A stretch of DNA of 64,000 nucleotides from Vogesella aquatica (GCF_028548455.1 NZ_JAQQLF010000014.1:1-64000), one strand, 5' to 3'. Shown: positions 54,529 through 63,734, numbered from the stretch's first letter. Notes: generated by a model not told the origin, from the letters alone. A program made the numbers and translations.

Positions 54529-56169
54529 ATGAAACTACGCTATCCGGCACTCTGCCTGTCCGTACTTGCCGCCATGTCGGCGACTTCTGGTGTTGCACTG
54601 GCCAAGCCGGCCAAAGACCAGGTTTACAAGATCACCATCCTGCATACCAACGACCACCACGGCCGCTTCTGGCGCAATGGTGACGGCGAATACGGCATGG
54701 CCGCACGCAAGAACGTGATCGAGCAGATCCGCGCCGATGTGCGCAAAAACGGCGGCTACAGCCTGCTGCTGGACGGCGGCGACGTGAACACCGGCGTACC
54801 GGAATCCGACATGCAGGATGCCGAGCCGGACTTCAAGGGCATGAACCTGCTGGGCTACGATGCCATGGCCGTGGGCAACCACGAGTTCGACAAGTCGCCG
54901 GCCGTGCTGGCCAAACAGCGCCAGTGGATCAACTTCCCCATGCTGTCGGCCAACATCTACAAAGACGGCAAGCGCCTGTTCGAACCGTACCGCATCTTCA
55001 AGCTGGGCGACGTGCGCGTGGCGGTGATGGGCCTGACCACCGACGACACCAAAAAGCTGACCAACCCGGAAAACACCAAGGGCATCGAGTTCCGTACCCC
55101 GGCTACCGAAGCGGCCAAGCTGGTACCGCAGCTGCGCAAACAGGCTGACGTGGTGATTGCCACCACCCATATGGGCCACTACGAAGACGGCGACCACGGT
55201 GTAAACGCGCCAGGCGACGTGGAAATGGCACGCAAGGTAAAAGGCCTGAACCTGATCGTAGGCGGCCACAGCCAGAACCCGGTGTGCATGAAAGCCGAAA
55301 ACGTGCGTGACAACGCCTACGTACCAGGCACCGACTGCGCACCGGACCGCCAGAACGGCGCCTGGATCGTGCAGGCGCACGAATGGGGCAAATACGTTGG
55401 CCGCGCCGATTTCGAGCTGAAAAACGGCGAGTTCAAACTGGTGAAATACCAGCTGATTCCGGTAAACCTGAAAAAAACCGTGAAGGACAGCGCCGGTAAA
55501 GAACAGAAGGTGTACTACACCCAGCAAATTGCCGAGCACAGCGAAGTGCTGGAATTCCTGCGCCCGTTCCAGAACAAGGGCCAGGAAGCCTTGTCGGTAG
55601 AAATCGGTGCCACCGAAGCCAAGCTCAATGGCGACCGCAACCAGGTACGCAGCCAGCCCACCAGCATGGGCATCCTGATTGCCAGCGCCATGAAAGAAAA
55701 AGCGCAGGCCGACTTTGCCATCATGAACTCGGGTGGCGTGCGTGATTCCATCGCCGCCGGCAAGATCACCTACAAGGACGTGCTGAAAGTACAACCGTTC
55801 GGCAACACACTGGTCTACGTGGACCTGTCCGGCAAGGAAGCGCTGGAGCTGCTGCGCACCGCCGCCAAAATGAGCCCTGGCTCCGGCGCTTTCCCGCAGT
55901 TTGCCGGCGTGAAGCTGGTGATCGAGGGCGGCGAACTGAAACAGGCACAGATCGGTGGCAAGGATATCGACCCGGCCAAAACCTACCGCGTCGCGATGAA
56001 CAACTTCAGCGCGGCAGGTGGTGATGGCTACCCGAAACTGTCCAGCCACAAGGGCTACGTCAACACCGGTTATGCCGACGCCGATGTGCTGAAAGCCTTT
56101 ATCAGCGCACGCAACGGTGTGATCAAGGCCGGTGCCTTCGAGCCAGCCGGCGAGATCGTGCGCAAGTAA
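54529..56169 (+). CDS. ushA: UshA-like 5'-nucleotidase/UDP-sugar hydrolase
   Basis: 546 residues, E. coli UshA size. Signal peptide ends after GVALA. Metallophosphatase motifs: ITILHTNDHHGRFW, LLDGGDVNTG, AVGNHEFDKSP, TTHMGHY and GGHSQNPVC for the two metals; the C-terminal substrate domain (about 360-546) has NSGGVRDSIAAG and NFSAAGGDGYP, in which Phe stacks the base. It breaks down periplasmic nucleotides and UDP-sugars. Two hairpins follow. Confidence 0.93.
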   Translation: MKLRYPALCLSVLAAMSATSGVALAKPAKDQVYKITILHTNDHHGRFWRNGDGEYGMAARKNVIEQIRADVRKNGGYSLLLDGGDVNTGVPESDMQDAEPDFKGMNLLGYDAMAVGNHEFDKSPAVLAKQRQWINFPMLSANIYKDGKRLFEPYRIFKLGDVRVAVMGLTTDDTKKLTNPENTKGIEFRTPATEAAKLVPQLRKQADVVIATTHMGHYEDGDHGVNAPGDVEMARKVKGLNLIVGGHSQNPVCMKAENVRDNAYVPGTDCAPDRQNGAWIVQAHEWGKYVGRADFELKNGEFKLVKYQLIPVNLKKTVKDSAGKEQKVYYTQQIAEHSEVLEFLRPFQNKGQEALSVEIGATEAKLNGDRNQVRSQPTSMGILIASAMKEKAQADFAIMNSGGVRDSIAAGKITYKDVLKVQPFGNTLVYVDLSGKEALELLRTAAKMSPGSGAFPQFAGVKLVIEGGELKQAQIGGKDIDPAKTYRVAMNNFSAAGGDGYPKLSSHKGYVNTGYADADVLKAFISARNGVIKAGAFEPAGEIVRK

Positions 56170-56184
56170 GCACCATCACGCCAG

Positions 56185-56206
56185 GGTTGGCCGCACGCGG
56201 CCAACC
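56185..56206. terminator. Hairpin of two inverted GGTTGGCCGC words after ushA
   Basis: GGTTGGCCGC, AC, GCGGCCAACC: a nearly spacer-free perfect inverted pair, 16 bases beyond the ushA stop. No T tract, but extreme stability; a standard terminator (56225-56262) follows. Confidence 0.75.
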
Positions 56207-56224
56207 TTGCAGCTTGCCACACCC

Positions 56225-56262
56225 CAAGCCCCCGCCTGCAAGCCAGGCCGGGGGCTTGCTTT
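56225..56262 (+). terminator. Intrinsic terminator downstream of ushA
   Basis: CAAGCCCCCG at 56225-56234 pairs with CGGGGGCTTG at 56249-56258, followed by CTTTTG. Confidence 0.75.
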
Positions 56263-56295
56263 TGTCTGCTGCTAGGGGCCTGGCAGCCGGCAAAC

Positions 56296-56325
56296 AGCAA
56301 GGCCGCTGCACAGCAGCGGCCTTGT
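56296..56325 (-). terminator. Terminator of the dienelactone hydrolase gene
   Basis: CAAGGCCGCTG at 56298-56308 and CAGCGGCCTTG at 56314-56324 pair exactly with a 5-base loop; on the minus strand only a short T run follows (TTTGCC). Confidence 0.6.
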
Positions 56326-56347
56326 TACTTCACGATGCAGACGCTGT

Positions 56348-57235
56348 TTACGCCAGCTGCTGGCGCAAGAAAGCCACGCTGCGGCCCCAGGCCAGCTCGG
56401 CGGCGGCCTTGTCGTAACGGGCGGCATTGGTGTCGTTGTTGAAGGCGTGGTTCACACCCGGGTACAGCTGCAGGGTGTAGCGGTTACCGGCGGCTTTCAG
56501 CGCCGCCTCGAACGCCGGTATGCCGGCATTGATGCGCTCGTCCAGCGCGGCGTAGTGCAGCAGCAGCGGCGCCTTGATGCGCGGCACGTCGGCGGCCGCC
56601 GGCTGTGCGCCGTAGTACACCACCCCGGCGCCCAGCGCCGGCGCGTGCACCGCCAGCTGCCCTACCTGGCCGCCACCCCAGCAGAAGCCCACCGCGCCCA
56701 CTTTGCCGTTGCCCTGCCCTTGCAGGTAGGCCAGCGCCGCCAGCGACACCTCGCGCGACACAGCGGCATCCAGCTTGGCAAACATGTCGCGCGCCTTGTC
56801 TTCGTCCGCCGGGGTACCGCCCAGGCTAGACAGATAATCCGGCGCCAGTACCACAAAGCCTTCCAGCGCCAGCCGGCGCGCCACGTCGCGGATATGCGGG
56901 TTCAGGCCACGGTTTTCGTGGATGACGATCAGCGCCGGTAGCTGGCGCACATCGCCGCTGGCAGGCTGTACACGGTAGCCGCTAAGGCTGGCCTCGCCCA
57001 GGCGGCCAAACACGGTATCGGCTGCCTGCAAACGGCCATCCCCCGCCGCCACCATCTGGGCCTGGGCATAGTTGTTTTCCAGTAGCGGCAAAATGGCATA
57101 GGCAGCTGCCGTGCCACCGGCCAGCCGCGTCAGGCGCTGGAAAAAATCACGCCGCGACAGCGGTGCGTGCGTGTATTCGTCGTACAGCTGGATGATGTCC
57201 TGGTCTACAGCGGGTAAAGTCGGCTTCTGGCTCAT
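56348..57235 (-). CDS. Dienelactone hydrolase-family protein with Tat-like signal
   Basis: About 295 residues from the ATG at 57235 (GGAG just upstream); ATG 57247 is an alternative. An SRRDFFQRLTRLAGG motif near residue 35 is a Tat signal, so the enzyme is probably exported folded. Alpha/beta hydrolase triad: Cys in VGFCWGGGQ, Asp in ALDERIN, His in VNHAFNND, as in DLH and E. coli YghX. It hydrolyses a lactone or ester; the physiological substrate is unknown. Confidence 0.88.
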   Translation of the reverse strand: MSQKPTLPAVDQDIIQLYDEYTHAPLSRRDFFQRLTRLAGGTAAAYAILPLLENNYAQAQMVAAGDGRLQAADTVFGRLGEASLSGYRVQPASGDVRQLPALIVIHENRGLNPHIRDVARRLALEGFVVLAPDYLSSLGGTPADEDKARDMFAKLDAAVSREVSLAALAYLQGQGNGKVGAVGFCWGGGQVGQLAVHAPALGAGVVYYGAQPAAADVPRIKAPLLLHYAALDERINAGIPAFEAALKAAGNRYTLQLYPGVNHAFNNDTNAARYDKAAAELAWGRSVAFLRQQLA

Positions 57236-57294
57236 GCTGGGCTCCATGGCGGGTAAGGGGTAGACGACAAGGCAGCATAGACCATGCCGTTCAA

Positions 57295-57328
57295 GAAAAA
57301 ATCCCGCCAGCCTGAAGCAGGCTACGGG
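57295..57328 (-). terminator. Terminator of the DUF192 gene
   Basis: CCCG-CC-AGCCTG at 57303-57314 pairs with CAGGCT-AC-GGG at 57318-57328 (small internal mismatch), with T residues (57300-57295) following on the minus strand. Confidence 0.65.
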
Positions 57329-57411
57329 CCGGGCCCGTCAGGCCAGGCTGTACTGACCCCCCAAGCAGGCCAGCGCTGCCAGACAAGCCACATGCCAACT
57401 CGATACCCCAG

Positions 57412-57855
57412 TCAGTGCCTATCCACCGAACAGTCGCGCAGCTGCACCTTGCTGCCCTCGGCAACATCCAGCGCGGCAAAACCGCCTTGCGGCAGCTCCA
57501 GCGCAGCCACACCGTCACGCGTGCTGGCATGCACATCCAGCGTGTCTGGCTGCATGTCGGCTATCTGGAAAATCACGCCGGCCTCGTCAATAAAGCCGAT
57601 CGACAGCGGCTGCCAGGTGTCACGCATCCAGAAGCGCAAGGGCTGGGGCTGGGCAAAGGCAAACCACATGCCGCTACGTACATCGTGGCGGCGCGACAGG
57701 CCACGCATCTGCTGCGCACCGGTTTCTGCCAACGGCACCGCGCCCAGGCTGCGGCCATTGTCAAACACCACCTGGCACTGGCGCATGGCGGGCGCCTCTT
57801 CTTGCGCTGCGGCCAACATGGGCCAGCAGCCCAACAGGAAAAGCAGAGTCTTCAC
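57412..57855 (-). CDS. DUF192 secreted protein
   Basis: About 147 residues if translation starts at a GTG at 57855, which has GGAGAA six bases upstream; ATG 57876 is possible and overlaps the peptidase stop. Signal peptide (KTLLFLLGCWPMLAAA). DUF192 fold: VPLAETGAQQMRGLSRRHDV, MWFAFAQPQPLRFWMRDT, LSIGFIDEAGVI and ALELPQGGFAALDV. It is a small beta-barrel of unknown function, usually periplasmic in proteobacteria. Coupled to the M28 peptidase gene. Confidence 0.85.
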   Translation of the reverse strand: MKTLLFLLGCWPMLAAAQEEAPAMRQCQVVFDNGRSLGAVPLAETGAQQMRGLSRRHDVRSGMWFAFAQPQPLRFWMRDTWQPLSIGFIDEAGVIFQIADMQPDTLDVHASTRDGVAALELPQGGFAALDVAEGSKVQLRDCSVDRH

Positions 57856-57872
57856 AGGATTTTCTCCGGGCA

Positions 57873-58913
57873 TCATGGTGCAGGGCGCGCACCGCTGGCT
57901 TCCAGCAGCAAAGGCAACAGGATGCGCAAGCTATCGCCGGCCCGCTGCTCCAGCCGCCCAGGTAACAGCTGCGGCAGACGCTGCAAATTGTCGATGTCGG
58001 GGCGGTGCCAGCTACTGCCACCGGGGATATCGGGCAAGGCGGTCTGGGTGTAGCCATCGCCCTTGCCCAGCGACCAGTTGGTGGCCTCTACCGCCAGTAC
58101 AGGAATACCGGCTTTGTCGAAGCTTTCCTGGTCGGAGCAGCAGCCGGTTCCCGCTGGGTAGTCGGGGTGCAGGCCGGGGTTGCTGCGCGCATCGATAGCG
58201 AGTGACGCGGCCAGCGCCAGCGCGCGGTCGCGGGCGGCACCGGCAGCCGGGTTGGCCGCAAGCGTGCGCTGGCCGGCATTGAAATACAGCACATCGCCAG
58301 TAAGCAGGCTATCCAGATTCACCATCAGCACAATCTGGCTGCGCTCGGTAGCGGATAACTGCGCCAGATACGCCTGCGAGCCTTTCAGGCCCAGCTCTTT
58401 GGCACCAAAGGCCACAAACTTCAGCGTGTGCTGCACCGGCGCATCAGCCAGCTCGCGCGCCAGCGCCAGCATCACGCCGACGCCGGAAGCATTATCGTCC
58501 AGCCCTTGCAGCTGCTCGCCGCCAAACACGCCCTCGTGCACTTCGTGCAAGGTGGTAGCGGTATCAAAGTGGGCGCCGATCACGATCACCTTGCCGCTAA
58601 CGCCAGGCTTGGTCGCCACCACATTGCGCGACTGCAGCAGGCGGCGCTGGCGCACATTATTGGCAAACACATAGCTGTATTCGGTATCAAAGGCCTGGGT
58701 TTGCGTTTGATAGCCCATGCTGGACAGCTGGATATGCAGGTACTCGGCGGCGGCAAACTCGCGCTCGGCGCCGGCCAGCCGGCCGGGGAACTGGCTGGCG
58801 ATATAGCGCATTTCGCGCGCCGCGCGCTCGGCGGCCGGGCTGGCGTCCGCCGCCATGCACGGCGACAGGCACGACAGCACACCCAGTACGGCCAGAATCT
58901 TGTGCAGGGTCAT
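57873..58913 (-). CDS. M28-family zinc aminopeptidase (secreted)
   Basis: 346 residues. Signal peptide MTLHKILAVLGVLSCLSPCM-A. Metal ligands are seen in VIGAHFDTA (His, Asp), LDDNASGVGVMLALAR (Asp) and the Glu region FGAKELGLKGS; the final His is expected in the C-terminal HRPDIDN. Resembles the aminopeptidase Iap of E. coli (345 residues). It trims N-terminal residues of exported proteins. Confidence 0.9.
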   Translation of the reverse strand: MTLHKILAVLGVLSCLSPCMAADASPAAERAAREMRYIASQFPGRLAGAEREFAAAEYLHIQLSSMGYQTQTQAFDTEYSYVFANNVRQRRLLQSRNVVATKPGVSGKVIVIGAHFDTATTLHEVHEGVFGGEQLQGLDDNASGVGVMLALARELADAPVQHTLKFVAFGAKELGLKGSQAYLAQLSATERSQIVLMVNLDSLLTGDVLYFNAGQRTLAANPAAGAARDRALALAASLAIDARSNPGLHPDYPAGTGCCSDQESFDKAGIPVLAVEATNWSLGKGDGYTQTALPDIPGGSSWHRPDIDNLQRLPQLLPGRLEQRAGDSLRILLPLLLEASGARPAP

Positions 58914-59046
58914 ATTTATCCAGAGTAAGCATCATGCCGCGATGATAGCCGGTGTTCCCAGGCAGACCAACACGTTGCCTCACTGCAGCAGGCAACGCAC
59001 AGCCGCCAGCCCGCGCCGGCGGCTATGTGCTGCGGATACCCGGCGC

Positions 59047-59625
59047 CTAGCCGGCCTGTAGCAGGCGCTCGATGCGGCGGTCCGGCACCAGCCACATCAG
59101 CGCCACGGCGGCATAGATACCCCAGGCCAGCACCGGCAGCTGCATGGCCACCACAATGCCCAGCACGTACAACACCAGCGACAGCTTGCCTTTGAGGTCG
59201 CGCCCCAGCGCCTGCGCCAGCAAGGCGTTTTCCGGCGAGCGTTGCAGTGCGCACTGCAATAGCCAGTAGGCCAAGGCCGACATCAGCAATACCAGGCCAT
59301 ACAGCGCGGTGGGCAGCGGTGCAAAGTGGTTCTCGCCCATCCAGCCGCTGGTAAACGGCACCAGCGATAGCCAGAACAACAGGTGCAGGTTGGCCCATAG
59401 CACTACGCCGCTGACATGGCGCGACGCGTGCAACAGGTGGTGGTGGTTATTCCAGTAAATACCGACATACACAAAGCTGAGGATATAGCTGACAAAAACC
59501 GGCCACAGCTTTTGCAACACCGCCCAGTCGGCCCCGTGCGGCACTTTCAGCTCCAGCACCATGATGGTGATGATGATGGCCAACACCCCGTCGCTAAACG
59601 CTTCCAGCCTGCCTTTTCCCATCAT
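59047..59625 (-). CDS. TMEM175-family potassium channel
   Basis: 192 residues with six membrane segments. The first helix reads RLEAFSDGVLAIIITIMVLE, the FSD-x-V signature and I/T filter region of TMEM175 channels. Bacterial members conduct K+ as tetramers of one-repeat subunits. Stand-alone gene. Confidence 0.9.
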   Translation of the reverse strand: MMGKGRLEAFSDGVLAIIITIMVLELKVPHGADWAVLQKLWPVFVSYILSFVYVGIYWNNHHHLLHASRHVSGVVLWANLHLLFWLSLVPFTSGWMGENHFAPLPTALYGLVLLMSALAYWLLQCALQRSPENALLAQALGRDLKGKLSLVLYVLGIVVAMQLPVLAWGIYAAVALMWLVPDRRIERLLQAG

Positions 59626-59801
59626 GATGCTGCCCTTTTTACTGTCGTTGAGCGCACAGTATAGAAGTTTGCCAAAACCGGTTTAACGAAAGCAAAAGAC
59701 AACAATCAATATAAAAATAATGCAATATTCATATTGCTATCGATAAGCTGGCCAACAATACAAACACCCCTCACCCGCAGCACTACGACAGGAAGCCAGA
59801 C

Positions 59802-60866
59802 ATGCGTCAAACCTCCACACACATCGTTCAGCTGGATCAATACAAGGTCGCCGCCGGGGAAAGCTCGCTCTCCGGGCTGTCATCCGGAGCCTTCATGACG
59901 GTGCAGCTACACCTGGCACACTCGGCCAGCTTCGCTGGTGCTGGCGTGGTGGCCGGCGGCCCCTACCGTGGCGTAGAAACCTTTCGTGGCGCCGCCTGGC
60001 TAGCCGAGGACGCCTACGAGCTGAATGCGTTGCAGCTGTGCATGGCGCCGCTAACGCCACAGCTGGCACCACCGGCACCACGCTCGGTACAGCTGGCACG
60101 CGAAGCCGAGCGCGACGCGCTGATCGACCCGCTGGCCAACCTGGCGCACCAGCGTGTCTATATCTTTACCGGCAGCGCCGACAGTGTGGTGAACAGCGCG
60201 GTGGTGGCACAAACCCGCGACATGTACCGCCTGCTGGGCGTGCCCGACAGCCAGATTGCCTACCACGACCAGCTACCGGCCGGGCACTCGCTGATTACCG
60301 ACAACCCGGAAGACTCGCCGCTGGGCAGCAACCAGCCACCCTACCTCAACAATGGCGGCTTCATGCAGTCGCACCACATCCTGCAGCATATCTACCCAGG
60401 CCTGGCGGCGCCGGTAGCGCAGGCCAGCGGCCAACTGCTGCGTTTTGACCAGCGTGAATTCTTTGGCAACGACCCGCACGCCAGCATGGCCGACTTTGGC
60501 TACGTGTACGTACCACAAGCGGTGCTGGACGGCGCACCGGCGCGGGTGCACATCGCCCTGCACGGCTGCAAGCAAGGCTACAGCTATGTCAGCTACACCC
60601 TGGGCCAGGCCGACACTGCCACCCAGCCACCGTACGGCAACCGCTACATCACCACCACCGGCTACAACACGCTGGCCGACAGCAACAACCTGATCGTGCT
60701 GTACCCGCAAGCCGCCGGCAGCGACAACACCCTGGCACAAAACCCGGACGGCTGCTGGGACTGGTGGGGCTACACCAGCCGCAGCGCCGATTACCCCGAC
60801 TACTACTCGCGCCAGGCACTGCAGATTCGCGCCATCCACGCCATGCTGCAGCGCCTGGGCGGCTGA
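59802..60866 (+). CDS. PHB depolymerase/esterase-like protein
   Basis: 354 residues. Alpha/beta hydrolase of the PHB depolymerase family: lipase box GLSSGAFMTVQLHL, the tail LHGCKQGYSYV, a catalytic Asp region near GSADSVVNS and the C-terminal GCWDWWGY. No signal peptide or substrate-binding C-terminal domain, so it is probably intracellular. The downstream gene encodes a granule-type protein, supporting a role in PHA/PHB turnover. Confidence 0.82.
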   Translation: MRQTSTHIVQLDQYKVAAGESSLSGLSSGAFMTVQLHLAHSASFAGAGVVAGGPYRGVETFRGAAWLAEDAYELNALQLCMAPLTPQLAPPAPRSVQLAREAERDALIDPLANLAHQRVYIFTGSADSVVNSAVVAQTRDMYRLLGVPDSQIAYHDQLPAGHSLITDNPEDSPLGSNQPPYLNNGGFMQSHHILQHIYPGLAAPVAQASGQLLRFDQREFFGNDPHASMADFGYVYVPQAVLDGAPARVHIALHGCKQGYSYVSYTLGQADTATQPPYGNRYITTTGYNTLADSNNLIVLYPQAAGSDNTLAQNPDGCWDWWGYTSRSADYPDYYSRQALQIRAIHAMLQRLGG

Positions 60867-60905
60867 GCCGCCTACACCACTGCCCGATACCACAAAGGAA
60901 CAGAC

Positions 60906-61346
60906 ATGACCCACGCCGACCCCACCCTGCCACAAGCCGCGCAGTTGCCAGCCGCCCCTCAGCGCCCACGCCACGGCCAACTACTGGGCAAGCTGGCCAG
61001 CCGCCAGCAGCACAACCTGGGCACCAGCCTGGCCATGCTGCCCGCACTGGCGCATACCGGTACCTGGCTAAGCCTAGCGCAGCTGCAGGCCGCCAGCCTG
61101 CAAAAACTGATTGCCCAGCAAGATAGCTGGCTGGCGCAGTGGCAAGGCTGGCTGCACAGCGCCTGCCAGCTGGGCCAGGCCAACACTGTATCCAAGCTGC
61201 TGGAGCAGGAAATGAACCTGGCGCTGCGTGCGGTGCAGATCGTCGGCCAGCAAGCTGTCGACCTGGCCAGCCTGCAGGAAAACCTGGAAATCAACTACGG
61301 TTACTGGGCCAGCCTGCAAACTGCCGGCAGCACCACAACCGCCTAA
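60906..61346 (+). CDS. Phasin-like polyhydroxyalkanoate granule protein
   Basis: 146 residues, mostly helical with heptads such as NTVSKLLEQEMNLALRAVQI and QQDSWLAQWQGWLHSACQLG. Length and amphipathic helices match phasins, but there is no decisive motif, so the name rests on the link to the depolymerase 39 bases upstream (AGGAACAGAC before its ATG). It would coat granules and control their size. Confidence 0.6.
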   Translation: MTHADPTLPQAAQLPAAPQRPRHGQLLGKLASRQQHNLGTSLAMLPALAHTGTWLSLAQLQAASLQKLIAQQDSWLAQWQGWLHSACQLGQANTVSKLLEQEMNLALRAVQIVGQQAVDLASLQENLEINYGYWASLQTAGSTTTA

Positions 61347-61470
61347 GCACGCGTGGCCTGGCGCTTTAGCCGCACCTGCGGCCAAGGTGCCAGGCCTGTC
61401 AACATGCATTGCCACCGCTACGGGCTGCCGCTAAGCTGCCAGCTCTTGCCCTATCCAGGCTCGGCCAAGC

Positions 61471-62289
61471 ATGCAAGGCGTCCCCCAGCAGTTTGAATTC
61501 ACCCCAGACCAGGCTCAGTTCTTTCACCCGCCAACGCGGGCAGGCATCGAGCTGTACCGCGCGCATATCGTGCAGCACGCTTTCGAGCCGCACACGCATG
61601 CGGCGTATGGCTTTGGCACGGTTATCAGCGGGGTGGAGCGCTTTCGCTACCGCGGCGGCGAACACCTGGCCAGCCCCGGCAGCATCGTAACCATGAACCC
61701 AGACATACTGCATACCGGGCGCGCCGACACCGACACCGGCTGGCAGTACCACATGATCTACATAGAACCCGCCTTGCTGGACGAAATCGCTGACAAACCA
61801 GGCTGGTGGTTTGACCAAGCCGTGCAACGTGACCCCGCACGCGCACAACAGCTATCGCAGCAGTTGGCCGCACTGTGGCAAACGCACGATGCGCTGGCGT
61901 TCGACTGCCTGCTGGCGCAGCTGCTGCAAACCCTGGCACCGCTCGCCACCACACAAGGTACACCGCAGCGCGGCCAACGCTTTGACCGTGTTATCGACTA
62001 CATGCACGCGCACCTGGCGACACGCCTGAACCTGGAAACACTGGCCGCGGTTGCCGGGCTCAGCCCGTTCCACTTTTTGCGCCAGTTCCAGGCACACTAC
62101 CACGCCACCCCGCAGCAAATGCTGATGGCACTGCGCCTGTACCGTGCCAAACAGCTACTGACACAAGGCATCGCCCCCGCCATGGTGGCGGCCGATTGCG
62201 GCCTGGCCGACCAGGCCCACCTGAGCCGCAGCTTTCTGAAACGCTACGGCACCACGCCTGCGCGCTACCAGAAAGCCATACGCGGCTAG
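61471..62289 (+). CDS. AraC-family transcriptional regulator
   Basis: 272 residues. An N-terminal cupin sensing domain (AFEPHTHAAYGFGTVISGVE, with the effector pocket) is followed by two helix-turn-helix units (LNLETLAAVAGLSPFHFLRQ, then FQAHYHATPQQ, and MVAADCGLADQAHLSRSFLKR, seen in parts). It probably regulates a neighbour such as the EamA transporter, divergent targets or the PHB genes; no operator was identified. Confidence 0.93.
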   Translation: MQGVPQQFEFTPDQAQFFHPPTRAGIELYRAHIVQHAFEPHTHAAYGFGTVISGVERFRYRGGEHLASPGSIVTMNPDILHTGRADTDTGWQYHMIYIEPALLDEIADKPGWWFDQAVQRDPARAQQLSQQLAALWQTHDALAFDCLLAQLLQTLAPLATTQGTPQRGQRFDRVIDYMHAHLATRLNLETLAAVAGLSPFHFLRQFQAHYHATPQQMLMALRLYRAKQLLTQGIAPAMVAADCGLADQAHLSRSFLKRYGTTPARYQKAIRG

Positions 62290-62512
62290 GGCCTGTTAAC
62301 GCTCTTTTTCCAGACAAGCTTCCCACTACGGCGTTGCCGGGCTTGCGCCGGGAACCACCCAGCGCATCGCCATCCGCCTGGCATTGGAAAATTTCCCGGG
62401 CCTGCGCGGCGGCAAGCAATAGTGTCAACTGGCCCCGACTCCACCGCAAGCTGGTACAAGACAGCCCGGCACCGCCGCAGCGACACTGGGGGCAAGCACC
62501 CTGGAGAAGCCC

Positions 62513-63481
62513 ATGTTTACCGGTATTGCCTTTGCCCTGGCCGCCGGCACGCTATGGGGGCTGGTGTTCATCGCCCCCCTGCTGCTGCCCGACTACCCCG
62601 CCGCCCTGCTAAGCGTTGGCCGCTACCTGGCCTTTGGCCTGATTGCCCTGCCACTGGCCTGGCTAGACCGCCGCGAGCTGGCCCATCTCACCCGCACCGA
62701 CTGGCGCGAGGCGCTACAGCTGTCACTGATCGGCAACGTGCTGTACTACCTGTTTCTGGCCAGCGCCATACAGCGCACCGGCGGCCCGCTACCCACCATG
62801 CTGATCGGCACGCTACCCGTGGTGATTGCCATCAGTGCCAACCTGTTCAACCACCAGCGCGACGGGCACCTGCCATGGGGCAAGCTACTGCCCCCGCTGG
62901 CCGTTATCCTGGCCGGCATTGCCTGCGTCAACCAGGTAGAGTTGGCCGCACTGGCCCTGCAGCCCGGCATAGACATGGCGCGTTACGGCAGCGGTGCCAT
63001 CATGGCGCTGCTGGCGGTAGCCTGCTGGACCTGGTACCCGATACGCAATGGCAACTGGCTACGCGCCCACCCCCAACGCAAACCACGTGGCTGGGCTACC
63101 GCACAAGGCCTGGCCACCCTGCCGCTGGCACTGCTGGGCTACGCCGGCTTCTGGCTATACAGCTCGCTGGCCACGCCTGGCTTTGCCATGCCGCTAGGCC
63201 CCACACCAGGTAAATTCATGCTGATGATGCTGGGCGTGGCCCTGCTGGCCTCCTGGCTGGGCACCCTGTGCTGGAACGAAGCCAGCCAGCGCCTGCCCAC
63301 CAGCCTGGCTGGGCAGCTGATCGTGTTTGAAACACTGGCGGCCCTGACATTTGCCTATTTGCTCAGGGGGCAATGGCCCGGCGGGCTATCAGTAGCCGGC
63401 ATCGGCTTGCTGCTGGCGGGGGTGCTGTGGGCCATGCGCGTGCGCCCGGAAAAACCGGCGCCAGCAAGGGTAAGACAATAA
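62513..63481 (+). CDS. EamA/DMT-family exporter
   Basis: 322 residues with ten membrane helices in two EamA repeats (about 5-140 and 160-305, the second carrying LCWNEASQRLPTSLAGQLIV). Such proteins export amino acids or drug-like metabolites. GGAGAAGCCC precedes the ATG. AraC-type regulator genes often sit beside their transporter, as here after 223 bases. Confidence 0.9.
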   Translation: MFTGIAFALAAGTLWGLVFIAPLLLPDYPAALLSVGRYLAFGLIALPLAWLDRRELAHLTRTDWREALQLSLIGNVLYYLFLASAIQRTGGPLPTMLIGTLPVVIAISANLFNHQRDGHLPWGKLLPPLAVILAGIACVNQVELAALALQPGIDMARYGSGAIMALLAVACWTWYPIRNGNWLRAHPQRKPRGWATAQGLATLPLALLGYAGFWLYSSLATPGFAMPLGPTPGKFMLMMLGVALLASWLGTLCWNEASQRLPTSLAGQLIVFETLAALTFAYLLRGQWPGGLSVAGIGLLLAGVLWAMRVRPEKPAPARVRQ

Positions 63482-63569
63482 ACAGCGGCCAGCACTGAAC
63501 GCGCCCCCATAAAAATCATGCACTTGCAGATTAAGTGCATTTTTTTTGAAAAAACTTGCAGCAAAACGC

Positions 63570-63598
63570 TTGACGACCACAAGGCCGCAAGTTAAAGT
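63570..63598 (+). promoter_or_regulatory. Promoter of the tRNA cluster
   Basis: TTGACG at 63570-63575, 17-base spacer, TAAAGT at 63593-63598, about 48 bases before the first tRNA. A GC-rich leader follows. Confidence 0.65.
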
Positions 63599-63645
63599 TC
63601 GCACCTCTTCGCAACGCAGCGATGCGAAACGAAGAGCTGGTGTCA

Positions 63646-63721
<76 letters not shown>

Positions 63722-63734
63722 GGAAACACACTAG

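Larger units (their letters stand above)
714..58259. repeat. Dispersed 10-mer GGTTGGCCGC, at least 30 exact copies
   Basis: Exact copies counted by eye start at 714, 10881, 19926, 22148, 32464, 33336, 35254, 37209, 37647, 40370, 40406, 40682, 42431, 42446, 43139, 45729, 51485, 52527, 54087, 56185 and 58250 on the plus strand, and at 15189, 21171, 22117, 32873, 33116, 43262, 49665, 51504 and 56197 as GCGGCCAACC. Composition alone predicts about 0.3. The extended form is A/G before and mostly A (then A/G) after. About 24 further copies of the 8-base core TTGGCCGC (or its complement) lack a matching flank. Coverage is thin from 2 to 10 kb, the AT-rich imported block. Confidence 0.85.

Noticed and set aside
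54535-56049. Long open frame antisense to ushA
   Set aside because: Shadow of a well-supported gene with a complete set of metallophosphatase motifs on the other strand.
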